Below are positions 44,667 through 53,062 of a stretch of DNA of 64,000 nt, piece after piece (the stretch's first letter is position 1; the number at the start of each line of letters is the position of its first letter). The DNA lies in the NCBI RefSeq assembly GCF_000015165.1, contig NC_009485.1, positions 3,016,001 through 3,080,000 of the forward strand, written 5' to 3'. Source of the DNA: Bradyrhizobium sp. BTAi1 (GTDB lineage: Bacteria > Pseudomonadota > Alphaproteobacteria > Rhizobiales > Xanthobacteraceae). A model generated the notes under the pieces. That model saw nothing but the letters and a program-made list of their open reading frames with translations. It was not told the origin of the DNA and did not search any database. Both the position numbers and the translations under genes were made by a program.

Positions 44667-45182
44667 ATGGGCGAGACCAGAAGCAAGGGCGAAAAGCGGT
44701 CGGCGAAGGAGAGCCGCAAGGTGCCGATGCGTGACTTCTCACAATCCTTGCCGATGGCGCTGCTGCGCGCCCGCGAGGCGGTCATGCGTCAGTTCCGTCC
44801 AATCCTGCGGCAGCATGGGTTGACGGAGCAGCAATGGCGTATTTTGCGTGCGCTGGCGGCCGTCGATGCCATCGAGGTGACCGAGCTGGCGCGGGTTGCG
44901 TTTCTGCTCGGCCCCAGCCTGTCACGCATTCTGCGCGATCTGGAGACGCGCGGTCTCATCCAGCGCGAGGTGAATGCGCGCGATCTGCGGCGGGGCGTCC
45001 TCTCCATCTCAGCGAAGGGCCTGAGGCTGATTGCGCTGGTCGCGCCGAGCTCCGAGGCGGTCTACGCGTCCATTTCGGAGCGTTACGGCGCGCGCAAGCT
45101 TGCCGCGTTGCACAAAATGCTCGATGAGCTCGAACAGAGCGTCGGACCTGATCTCGAGCCGGATGACCGCCCCGATGAATGA
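44667..45182 (+). CDS. hpaR: MarR-family repressor of homoprotocatechuate degradation
   Basis: Protein of 171 residues matching E. coli HpaR across the winged helix: SLPMALLRAREAVMRQFRPILRQHGLTEQQWRILRAL, then GPSLSRILRDLETRGLIQRE and the wing NARDLRRGVLSISAKG. HpaR represses the hpa operon until the aromatic inducer binds. ATG 44667 follows GGGGGAGAGG; the frame opens earlier at 44628. It is divergent from hpaH with a palindrome between, the expected layout for self and operon control. Confidence 0.92.
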   Translation: MGETRSKGEKRSAKESRKVPMRDFSQSLPMALLRAREAVMRQFRPILRQHGLTEQQWRILRALAAVDAIEVTELARVAFLLGPSLSRILRDLETRGLIQREVNARDLRRGVLSISAKGLRLIALVAPSSEAVYASISERYGARKLAALHKMLDELEQSVGPDLEPDDRPDE

Positions 45183-45349
45183 CATCGTGCAGAGATCGGC
45201 TAATTTCATCCTTGCCCGATGCTCATGCTTGGCAGGCTCTTCAACAGTTTGATAAGAAGCGATGCAGTCGAGCGGAGATGGCGTGCGTCGCAGACATGGC
45301 AATCCATGCTAACTCTGGTTTCGCATTTTGATCGAACCCGCGAGTTGTC

Positions 45350-46435
45350 ATGGTCATAATCAAGGTTTCCCGCCTTATTGATTTCGTTGCTGACATTTTC
45401 GAACATTCCCACTCCTCGTCCGAGGAGGCCCGCCGAATAGCCACCTACCTCACCACCGCGAACCTGACCGGCCACGACAGTCATGGTGTGATCAGGGTTC
45501 CGGTCTATATCCGCTGGCAGAAGATGGGCTTTATCGTGCCCAATCAGTCGGCCGAGATCGTTGTCGACACGCCGTCGATGGTCGTCGTCGACGGCAGGTT
45601 CGGCTACGGCCAGACCGTCACGCCCCAGGCGGTGAAGATTGGGATCGATCGGTGCAAAAAGAGCGGACTCGCGGCGCTCGCGCTGCGTAACTCGGGGCAT
45701 CTCGGCCGTGTCGGCGATTGGGCGGAAATGGCCGCCGCCGAAGGATTGGTTTCAATTCATTTCGTCACTGCTGCGGGCTCTTTGCTAGTCGCGCCTTTCG
45801 GGGGGGTCGAGAAACGGTTCTCGACGGCGCCGTATTGTGTGGGTATCCCGCGCCACGGGCAGGATCCCATTGTTCTGGATTTTGCAACCTCCATCGTCGC
45901 CGAGGGCAAGGTGCTGGTGGCAAGCCGTGGCGGCAAGAAACTCCCCAAAGGTGCCCTGATCGACGCCGACGGTACGCTCAGCGAGGATCCGTCGGTGCTT
46001 TACGGTCCATACGAGCCGGAGGGAACGCGGGATCATACCAAGGGAACAGGTGCCATTCGCGCCTTCGGTGAGCACAAGGGCTCTGGTCTGGCCTTCATCT
46101 GCGAGTTGCTCGGAGGTGCCTTGACCGGGACCGGCGCAACCTCGGCGGGGCGGCGCTTTGCCAACGGCATGCTCGCCATCTACATCGACCCCAAAGTGAT
46201 CGATCCTGCCAGCTTCTTCGACGGCGAGATCGCCCGCTACACGGATTTCATCCGGGCTACCAAACCGGTGTCCGGCGTCGATCAGGTGTTGGTGCCCGGT
46301 GATCCCGAGCGCAAGATGCGGGCGGAGCGGACCGCCAACGGCGTGCCCTTGCCCGATGACACCTGGGCAGCGATAGTGAGCACGGCCCGTGAAGTGGGTG
46401 TCAGCGAAGCGAGCATTCAGCGAGCCACATCGTGA
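45350..46435 (+). CDS. Ldh-family NAD(P)-dependent 2-hydroxyacid dehydrogenase
   Basis: Protein of 361 residues of the malate/L-lactate dehydrogenase family (PF02615, fold unlike classical lactate dehydrogenase). The catalytic His is in TGHDSHGVIRVPVYI, and NSGHLGRVGDWAEMAA, STAPYCVGIPRHGQDPIVLDFATS and AFGEHKGSGLAFICELLGGAL are family landmarks. Members include ureidoglycolate, sulfolactate and hydroxyphenylpyruvate-type (E. coli HcxB) enzymes. Context allows either an aryl-lactate/pyruvate or a sugar-acid 2-oxo acid as substrate. The 167-base upstream gap shows no clear signal. Confidence 0.85.
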   Translation: MVIIKVSRLIDFVADIFEHSHSSSEEARRIATYLTTANLTGHDSHGVIRVPVYIRWQKMGFIVPNQSAEIVVDTPSMVVVDGRFGYGQTVTPQAVKIGIDRCKKSGLAALALRNSGHLGRVGDWAEMAAAEGLVSIHFVTAAGSLLVAPFGGVEKRFSTAPYCVGIPRHGQDPIVLDFATSIVAEGKVLVASRGGKKLPKGALIDADGTLSEDPSVLYGPYEPEGTRDHTKGTGAIRAFGEHKGSGLAFICELLGGALTGTGATSAGRRFANGMLAIYIDPKVIDPASFFDGEIARYTDFIRATKPVSGVDQVLVPGDPERKMRAERTANGVPLPDDTWAAIVSTAREVGVSEASIQRATS

Positions 46436-46575
46436 CATCGGCATGATCGCGGGGCGCGCGGAGCGACCCCGAAGCAAAATCGACGGGGTTGGATCTCTTC
46501 GCGCCGCGCCTCCGTGAGAACGGGCAAGTTCGAAAAAGACAATTCGATTGAACAACAAGGGAAGGAAACGCAGTC

Positions 46576-47355
46576 GTGGCGAATAACAAGGTCAAGCAGC
46601 TCTGGGCCGAAGGCAAGGCGGTGGTGAATGCCTGGCTCGCGATCCCCTCGGGATTCTCCGCGGAGGTCGTGGCGCAGTGCGGCTTCGACAGCGTCACCGT
46701 GGATATGCAGCACGGCGTGCAGGATTATCTGTCGATGGTGCAATGCTTCCAGGCGATGCATGGTCACCCGGTGACGCCGATGGTTCGGGTGCCCTGGAAC
46801 GAGCCCGGGATCATCGGCAAGGTGCTCGACGGCGGTGCCTATGGCGTGATCTGCCCGATGGTCAATACGCCGCAGGAGGCGCGCAATCTCGTCTCCTACT
46901 CGAAATATCCGCCGAAGGGCGTGCGTTCGAACGGCCCGATCCGCTCGGGCATGTATGGCGGCGCCGGCGAGTATCAGAAGACGGCCAATGACGAGATCGT
47001 GCTGTTGCCGATGATGGAGACCAAGACGGCGGTCGAGAACATGGAAGCCATTCTCGATGTCGAAGGCATCGACGGTGTCTATATCGGGCCGTCCGATCTC
47101 GGCTTTTCCTATGGGCTTGTGCCGAAGCTCGACCGTGACGAGCCGGAGATCCTGAAGATCTATGAGAAGATCGTGAAGGAATGCGGCAAGCGCGGCCTCA
47201 ACCCCGGCATCCATTGCAGCGGCGCCGAAGGCGCTGTCCGCGCCATCAACATGGGCTTCAAGCTCGTGACCTTGTCGAATGAGGTCGGGCTGATGCAGGT
47301 CTATGCTCGCCAGCAGGTCGCCCAGACCCGGAAAGAGTCGGGCGGCAAAGCCTGA
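46576..47355 (+). CDS. HpcH/HpaI-family class II aldolase
   Basis: Protein of 259 residues that splits a 4-hydroxy-2-oxo acid to pyruvate or oxalacetate plus an aldehyde. Landmarks are FDSVTVDMQHGVQD (catalytic His; the preceding acid of the HpaI/GarL DGEH motif is Gln here), TPMVRVPWNEPGIIGKVLDGG, metal-binding Glu in PMMETKTAVENM and Asp in GVYIGPSDLGFS. GTG start follows GAAGGAAA. It could be the HpaI step for the nearby hpa operon, or a GarL-like aldolase working with the UxaA and Ldh proteins beside it. Confidence 0.85.
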   Translation: MANNKVKQLWAEGKAVVNAWLAIPSGFSAEVVAQCGFDSVTVDMQHGVQDYLSMVQCFQAMHGHPVTPMVRVPWNEPGIIGKVLDGGAYGVICPMVNTPQEARNLVSYSKYPPKGVRSNGPIRSGMYGGAGEYQKTANDEIVLLPMMETKTAVENMEAILDVEGIDGVYIGPSDLGFSYGLVPKLDRDEPEILKIYEKIVKECGKRGLNPGIHCSGAEGAVRAINMGFKLVTLSNEVGLMQVYARQQVAQTRKESGGKA

Positions 47356-47377
47356 GAGCGAATTGCGAATGGGGAGT

Positions 47378-47411
47378 AGCGAATAGGGATTGATTCAATC
47401 CGCTATTCGCT
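47378..47411 (+). repeat. Long hairpin of the GCGAATAG family
   Basis: AGCGAATAG plus GGATTGA on the left pairs with TCAATCC and CTATTCGCT on the right, a 16-bp stem with one bulged base. It lies between the aldolase stop and the UxaA start. The outer sequence GGGAGTAGCGAATAG matches the ppc hairpin at 31849. It may act as a terminator or RNA-stability element. Confidence 0.65.
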
Positions 47412-47464
47412 CTCGCTGTTCGCGTATCTGTTACCGGTCGACGTCTCGAAACGAGAGAAACGCC

Positions 47465-48988
47465 ATGGCTCCCGCCCCCGTCATCCGTCTTCATCCCGAG
47501 GATAGCGTGCTGATCGCCCGTTCGAGCCTGCCGCCCGGGCTCACGGTGGCCGATGGGGTGGTGACGGTCGACCGGATTCCGGCAGGCCATAAGGTCGCAG
47601 TGCGTCCGATTGCCTTGGGTGAGCCGGTCCGCCGCTATGGCCAGATCATCGGCTTCGCGACCGCGCCGATTGCGCCAGGGCAGCATGTTCACACACAGAA
47701 CTGCGGCATGGGCGATTTCGCCAAGGACTACGCTTATGGCGTCGAGGTCAAGCCGACGCCGAACTTCGACCTTCCCGCAACCTTTGAGGGCATTCGTCGC
47801 CCCGATGGTCGCGTTGCGACGCGCAACTATATCGGCATTCTGACGTCCGTGAATTGCAGTGCGCATGTCGCGGGCCTGGTCGCTGATGTCTTCAAGAGGA
47901 ATCCATTTACGGGAGACAACCCGCTCGCCGACTATCCGAATGTCGACGGCGTCGTGGCGCTGACGCACAAGACCGGCTGCGGCATGACGCTGGACGAGCC
48001 GCTGAAGTTGCTACGACGCACCCTCGGCGGCTACGCGCGGCACGCGAACTTCTCAGCCGTGATCGTTCTGGGCCTCGGTTGCGAGGCGAATCAGATCGGC
48101 GGACTGATGGAGGAGCAGAAGCTCGCCGGGCGGCTGCGCGCGATGGACATTCAGGAGGTCGGCGGCACCCGCAAGACGGTCGAGGCCGGCATCGCCTTCG
48201 TCAAGGAGTCGCTCGCTGATGCCAACAGGGTGAAGCGCGAGACGGTCCCGGCGAGCGAACTGACGGTGGCGCTGCAATGTGGCGGGTCCGACGGCTATTC
48301 CGGCATCTCGGCAAATCCGGCGCTGGGTGCTGCCAGTGATCTGCTGGTGCGACATGGTGGCACGGTCATTCTGTCCGAGACGCCCGAGACCTATGGTGCC
48401 GAGCACCTGCTGACGCGGCGCGCGGTCAGTCGCGAGGTCGGAGAGAAGCTGGTGTCGCTGATGCGCTGGTGGGAGGAGTATACGGCGCGCGAGGGCGCCG
48501 AGATGAACGCCAATCCCAGCCCGGGGAACAAGGCCGGCGGCCTGACGACCATCCTCGAGAAATCACTTGGCGCGATGGCCAAGGCCGGCAGCACCAATCT
48601 CGTGGATGTGCTGCATTACGCCGAGGCGGTCACCAAAAAGGGTTTCGTCTTCATGGACACGCCCGGCTATGACCCCGTGGCCGCCACCGGACAAGTTGCG
48701 GGTGGTGCGAATCTCGTCTGCTTTACCACCGGGCGTGGCAGCGTGTTCGGCTGCAAGCCTGCGCCGTCCATCAAGCTCGCCACCAACACGCCGATGTACA
48801 AGCGGATGGAAGACGACATGGACGTCAACTGCGGCACCATCCTCGATGGCGAGGAGACGGTGCAGGAGTGCGGCCAGCGCATCTTCGAGTTGATGCTGAA
48901 GACCGCCTCCGGGCAACCGACCAAGAGCGAGAGCTTCGATTTCGGCGGGGCCGAGTTCGCGCCCTGGGTTCTTGGCGCTACGATGTAG
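47465..48988 (+). CDS. UxaA/GarD-family sugar-acid dehydratase
   Basis: Protein of 507 residues with an N-terminal SAF-like domain (about 1-90) fused to the altronate/galactarate dehydratase core: GYRRPDGRVATRNYIGI-type segment, NCSAHVAGLVADVF, LTHKTGCGM, VLGLGCEANQIGGL, QCGGSDGYSGISANPALG and NPSPGNKAGGLTTILEKSLG. The cysteines in NCS, TGCGM, GLGCE and LQCGGSD are the metal or iron-sulfur ligands of the family. ATG 47465 with GAGAG upstream is preferred to the open frame from 47390. With the aldolase and Ldh protein it could form a dehydratase-aldolase-reductase route. Confidence 0.88.
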   Translation: MAPAPVIRLHPEDSVLIARSSLPPGLTVADGVVTVDRIPAGHKVAVRPIALGEPVRRYGQIIGFATAPIAPGQHVHTQNCGMGDFAKDYAYGVEVKPTPNFDLPATFEGIRRPDGRVATRNYIGILTSVNCSAHVAGLVADVFKRNPFTGDNPLADYPNVDGVVALTHKTGCGMTLDEPLKLLRRTLGGYARHANFSAVIVLGLGCEANQIGGLMEEQKLAGRLRAMDIQEVGGTRKTVEAGIAFVKESLADANRVKRETVPASELTVALQCGGSDGYSGISANPALGAASDLLVRHGGTVILSETPETYGAEHLLTRRAVSREVGEKLVSLMRWWEEYTAREGAEMNANPSPGNKAGGLTTILEKSLGAMAKAGSTNLVDVLHYAEAVTKKGFVFMDTPGYDPVAATGQVAGGANLVCFTTGRGSVFGCKPAPSIKLATNTPMYKRMEDDMDVNCGTILDGEETVQECGQRIFELMLKTASGQPTKSESFDFGGAEFAPWVLGATM

Positions 48989-49085
48989 CTCGGATTGGAA
49001 CTTTTCAGCTGCTGAGATTGATTTGCAACTGATGAGCGCCGTCGTTGCGTGGCCGCTGTCGCGCGCGACAGCGGCGCTGAACCGT

Positions 49086-49283
49086 TTACCGCTGGTGGCC
49101 GAGGCCGATGCCGAGTGCCAGCGCCTTCTGCCGGAGCGAGCCTTCGGTCCGCTTCATCATCTTGGCGATCTTGGCCACCGGGGTCTTGGACTTCGAGTGC
49201 TGCTTCAGCAGCTTGATGTCGGCCGGGGTATAGGGTTTCCGCGCCAGTTTCTTGGTAGCTGCCTTCTTAGCTGTCTTGGCCAA
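49086..49283 (-). CDS. Small lysine-rich helix-turn-helix protein
   Basis: Protein of 65 residues. TTG 49283 is chosen because AAAAGGAG lies six bases before it and it gives a clean basic start (AKTAKKAATKKLARK). The longer ATG frames at 49340 and 49322 run through the leader. After the lysine-rich tail comes a Myb/SANT- or GcrA-like fold: YTPADIKLLKQHSKSKTPVAKIAKMMKRTEGSLRQKALALG, whose last helix should contact DNA. It looks like a small nucleoid or regulatory protein common in rhizobia, with no assigned role that I know. Confidence 0.7.
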   Translation of the reverse strand: MAKTAKKAATKKLARKPYTPADIKLLKQHSKSKTPVAKIAKMMKRTEGSLRQKALALGIGLGHQR

Positions 49284-49312
49284 TTGATTCTCCTTTTGAT
49301 AATTGGGGGTCC

Positions 49313-49340
49313 TAAATAGCATGTGTAGTCGAGCTATCAA
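49313..49340 (-). promoter_or_regulatory. Sigma70-like promoter of the small HTH gene
   Basis: On the minus strand TTGATA (49335-49340) and TATTTA (49313-49318) are 16 bases apart, ending about 30 bases before the TTG start. The surrounding DNA is AT-rich compared with the genome. Position and spacing support a housekeeping promoter; it is not tested. Confidence 0.45.
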
Positions 49341-49720
49341 GCGATTGCGGCGAGTGCAACGCTATTAGTTCTTGTTAGTTCACCGGTCGGGGTTAACCCG
49401 AACTGTAATGATCCGGTCAATCTTCCGTGAGGAAGTCGCGGGGCTGGGTTGTGGACAACTCTGCGGAGAGACGCGCATCGCGAACCTTGTTCCGGACTCG
49501 TTCTCATGAAAGCGGGTCGGCCTAGCTGGTCCCGAGCAGCGAAAAACGACCTGATTAGGCAGTTGCACGACCAAACTGGGGCGAATAGGCCTGCTGTCGG
49601 GGCTCGATACGGTCCTTTAAGCCCAGGATAGTTCATAGGCAGCTCTGCCCGTTGTTAGTGCTTGATCCCTGAGCATGGCAATGTTCTGCTTAAAAATGTT
49701 GCTGGAGCTGTGAACCCCCC
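49341..49720. other. Gene-free stretch before the transglutaminase operon
   Basis: About 380 bases with lower GC than the flanks. A 60-codon frame at 49449-49631 (+) shows no family features. No strong hairpin or repeat was found; the region should hold the operon promoter, but no convincing -35/-10 pair stood out. Confidence 0.5.
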
Positions 49721-52700
49721 GTGTCGATCTACGTCGCATTACATCACGTCACCCACTACAAATATGATCGTCCGGTCGAGTTGGGCCCCCAGACGATACG
49801 TCTCCGCCCCGCACCACATACCAGGACGCCGGTGCTGAGCTATTCGCTCAAGGTCACGCCCTCCAACCATTTCGTGAACTGGCAACAGGACCCGCAGGGC
49901 AATTGGCTGGCGCGCTATGTCTTCCCTGAGAAGGTCAACGAACTCAAGATCGAGGTCGATTTCACGGCGCAGATGACCGTGATCAACCCGTTCGATTTCT
50001 TTGTTGAGCCTTACGCCGACAGCTTTCCCTTTGTCTATCCCGAGAGTCTGAAGGCCGAGCTCGCACCTTATCTGGAGACGATCGAGCCGGGACCGCTGTT
50101 CACCGAGTACTTGAAATCCATTCCGCGGGAGGCTGACAACACCGTAAGTTACCTCGTTGCTCTCAATGCTGAGTTGCAAAGTAGGATTCGTTATATAATC
50201 AGGATGGAACCGGGCGTTCAAACGCCGGAGGAAACCTTGGCGTCCGCAGCAGGGTCGTGCCGCGACTCCGCATGGTTGCTGATTCAGACGTTGCGGCATC
50301 TTGGCCTCGCAGCTCGGTTTGTTTCTGGATATTTGATCCAGCTGCGTCCTGATATCGATCCGATCGAAGGGCCGCGCGAAGTTGAGAACGATTTCACTGA
50401 CCTGCACGCTTGGGCCGAAGTCTATCTGCCGGGCGCCGGATGGATCGGCTTCGACGTCACCTCGGGGATGCTCGCGGGCGAGGGACATATCCCCGTCGCT
50501 GCTACGCCGCACTACCGTTCGGCCGCGCCGATCAGCGGCAGTGCCGGCATTGCCGAGGTCGACTTCAACTTCGAAATGAACGTCAGGCGTATCCGCGAAG
50601 CGCCACGCATCACTCGACCGTTCTCGGACGAGGCCTGGACCAAGCTCGACCAGCTCGGTGAGGCCGTCGATGCCGATCTGGCCGCCCATGATGTGCGACT
50701 GACGATGGGCGGCGAGCCGACTTTCGTGTCGATCGACGACATGGAGTCGGCTGAGTGGAATACCGCCGCCGTCGGACCGACCAAGCGCGGACTGGCCGAC
50801 AGCCTGATCCGGCGTCTGCGCTCCCGCTTCGCGCCCGGCGGTCTGCTGCATTACGGCCAGGGCAAGTGGTATCCGGGCGAAAGCCTGCCGCGCTGGGCGT
50901 TCGGACTTTATTGGCGCAAGGACGGCCAGCCGATCTGGCGCAATCCGGACCTGATTGCCCATGTCGATGGCCCGCGCGTGGCGACGATCGCGGATGCGCA
51001 GCGCTTTCTTGATACGACGGCGGAGGCGCTCGGGCTCGAGGCGGACTACGTGTTGCCGGCGTTCGAGGATCCCGCGCATTGGCTGCAGAAGGAAGCCGCA
51101 TTGCCCGAGAATGTCGACGCGCTCGATTCCAAGCTCGCCGATCCCGAGGAGCGCGCGCGCATGGCCCGGGTGTTCGACGAGGGACTTCATATTCCGCGCG
51201 GCTTCGTGCTCCCGATCCAGCGCTGGAACGCGCAGCCCAGGCGCTGGTACAGCGAACGCTGGGGTCTGCGGCGCAAGCGGTTGTTCCTGATTCCCGGCGA
51301 CTCGCCGCTCGGCCTGCGGCTGCCGATCAATTCGCTGCTCTACATCCCGCCGGAGGATTTCCCTTATATTCACGAGCAGGACCCGATGGAGCCGCGAGGG
51401 CCACTGCCGGTCTACACGCAGGGGCGCCCGGTCGTCGTGCCGCAGGTGCCGCCGCTGCCGAAGCTCAATCGGCCGACGCAGCAGCAGGACGTCCAATATC
51501 AGTATTGGAGTGGGCTCGGCGTCCGCACCGCGATGTCGGTGGAAATCCGCGACGGCATTCTCTGCGTGTTCATGCCGCCGGTGGAGACAATCGAGGATTA
51601 CCTCGAATTGATCGCCACGGTCGAAGCGACGGCTGAGGCGATGCAGATCAAGGTTCATGTGGAAGGCTATGCGCCGCCGTTCGATCCGCGGATCGATGTG
51701 ATCAAGGTGACGCCCGATCCTGGGGTGATCGAGGTGAATATCCAGCCGGCGCAGAACTGGCGGCAGGCGGTCGACATCACCTTCGGCCTCTATGAGGACG
51801 CCGCCAAGGTGCGGCTCGGCGCCAACCGCTTCCTGATCGATGGCCGTCACACCGGCACCGGCGGCGGCAATCATGTCGTGGTCGGCGGCAACTCGCCGCC
51901 GGACTCGCCCTTCCTGCGCCGCCCCGATCTGCTGAAGAGTCTGGTGCTCTATTGGCAGCGGCATCCGTCGCTGTCTTATTTGTTCTCCGGCATGTTCATC
52001 GGCCCGACCAGCCAGGCGCCACGCATCGACGAGGCCCGGCACGACAGCCTTTATGAGCTGGAGATCGCGCTCGCCAATGTGCCGCCCGCGGGCCAGAGCG
52101 TACCGCTTTGGCTGGTCGACCGCCTGTTCAGGCATCTGCTGGTCGACATCACCGGCAACACCCATCGCAGCGAGATCTGCATCGACAAGCTCTATTCGCC
52201 GGAAGGGCCGACGGGACGTCTCGGACTGGTCGAGTTCCGCGCGCTGGAAATGCCGCCCGATCCGCGCATGTCGCTGGCGCAGCAGCTGTTGATCCGGGCG
52301 CTGATCGCCAAATTGTGGCGCGAGCCGCAGCAGGGCAATTTCGTGCGGTGGGGCACCGCGCTCCACGACCGTTTCATGTTGCCTCACTTCATCTGGGACG
52401 ACTTTATTGATGTGCTGGATGAGCTCAGGTCCTGCGGTTACGATTTCTCGCCCGAATGGTATCAGGCGCAGCTCGAGTTCCGTTTTCCGACCTTCGGTCG
52501 CGTGCAGCATGGCGGCGTGACCTTGGAACTGCGGCAGGCGCTGGAGCCCTGGCATGTGCTGGGCGAGGAGGGCATGGCCGGCGGCACGGTGCGCTACGTC
52601 GACTCCTCTGTCGAACGATTGCAAGTGAAGGCCGAGGGCTTCATCGAAGGCCGGCATCTCATCACCTGCAATGGTAGGAGAATGCCGATGACCTCGACGG

Positions 52701-53032
52701 GGCGTTCGGCCGAGGCGGTTGCAGCGGTTCGCTTCAAGGCCTGGCAGCCGGCCTCCGGCTTGCATCCGACCATCCCGGTGCACGCGCCGCTCACCTTCGA
52801 CCTGATCGACACCTGGAATGGCCGGTCGCTCGGCGGCTGTGTCTACCACGTCGCCCATCCTGGCGGCCGCAACTATGACACCAAGCCGATCAACTCCTAC
52901 GAGGCCGAGGCACGCCGGCTCGCGCGCTTCCAGGATCACGGCCACACCCCCGGACGAATCGCGTTGCCGCCGGAAGAACGCACAAATGAATTCCCGATGA
53001 CGCTCGACTTGCGCAGGCCGCTCCTGCATTGA
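49721..53032 (+). CDS. Transglutaminase-DUF2126 giant protein
   Basis: Protein of 1103 residues. The bacterial transglutaminase N-terminal beta region (about 1-90) is followed by a cysteine-protease-like transglutaminase domain with Cys180 ([12 protein letters not shown]), His229 ([15 protein letters not shown]) and Asp245 (IGFDVTSG), then the long DUF2126 domain (about 300-1100), marked by [29 protein letters not shown] and [16 protein letters not shown] start. No signal peptide, so cytoplasmic. This protein regularly co-occurs with ATP-grasp/alpha-E genes, as here. The chemistry is unproved; peptide cleavage or amide transfer is suggested by the triad. Confidence 0.9.
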   Translation: MSIYVALHHVTHYKYDRPVELGPQTIRLRPAPHTRTPVLSYSLKVTPSNHFVNWQQDPQGNWLARYVFPEKVNELKIEVDFTAQMTVINPFDFFVEPYADSFPFVYPESLKAELAPYLETIEPGPLFTEYLKSIPREADNTVSYLVALNAELQSRIRYIIRMEPGVQTPEETLASAAGSCRDSAWLLIQTLRHLGLAARFVSGYLIQLRPDIDPIEGPREVENDFTDLHAWAEVYLPGAGWIGFDVTSGMLAGEGHIPVAATPHYRSAAPISGSAGIAEVDFNFEMNVRRIREAPRITRPFSDEAWTKLDQLGEAVDADLAAHDVRLTMGGEPTFVSIDDMESAEWNTAAVGPTKRGLADSLIRRLRSRFAPGGLLHYGQGKWYPGESLPRWAFGLYWRKDGQPIWRNPDLIAHVDGPRVATIADAQRFLDTTAEALGLEADYVLPAFEDPAHWLQKEAALPENVDALDSKLADPEERARMARVFDEGLHIPRGFVLPIQRWNAQPRRWYSERWGLRRKRLFLIPGDSPLGLRLPINSLLYIPPEDFPYIHEQDPMEPRGPLPVYTQGRPVVVPQVPPLPKLNRPTQQQDVQYQYWSGLGVRTAMSVEIRDGILCVFMPPVETIEDYLELIATVEATAEAMQIKVHVEGYAPPFDPRIDVIKVTPDPGVIEVNIQPAQNWRQAVDITFGLYEDAAKVRLGANRFLIDGRHTGTGGGNHVVVGGNSPPDSPFLRRPDLLKSLVLYWQRHPSLSYLFSGMFIGPTSQAPRIDEARHDSLYELEIALANVPPAGQSVPLWLVDRLFRHLLVDITGNTHRSEICIDKLYSPEGPTGRLGLVEFRALEMPPDPRMSLAQQLLIRALIAKLWREPQQGNFVRWGTALHDRFMLPHFIWDDFIDVLDELRSCGYDFSPEWYQAQLEFRFPTFGRVQHGGVTLELRQALEPWHVLGEEGMAGGTVRYVDSSVERLQVKAEGFIEGRHLITCNGRRMPMTSTGRSAEAVAAVRFKAWQPASGLHPTIPVHAPLTFDLIDTWNGRSLGGCVYHVAHPGGRNYDTKPINSYEAEARRLARFQDHGHTPGRIALPPEERTNEFPMTLDLRRPLLH

Positions 53033-53062
53033 TGGAACGGATTTTGTGCGGAGGATCAGGAA

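Noticed and set aside
49449..49631. 60-codon frame before the transglutaminase gene
   Set aside because: No Shine-Dalgarno sequence, no domain and overlapping frames on the other strand; treated as non-coding.
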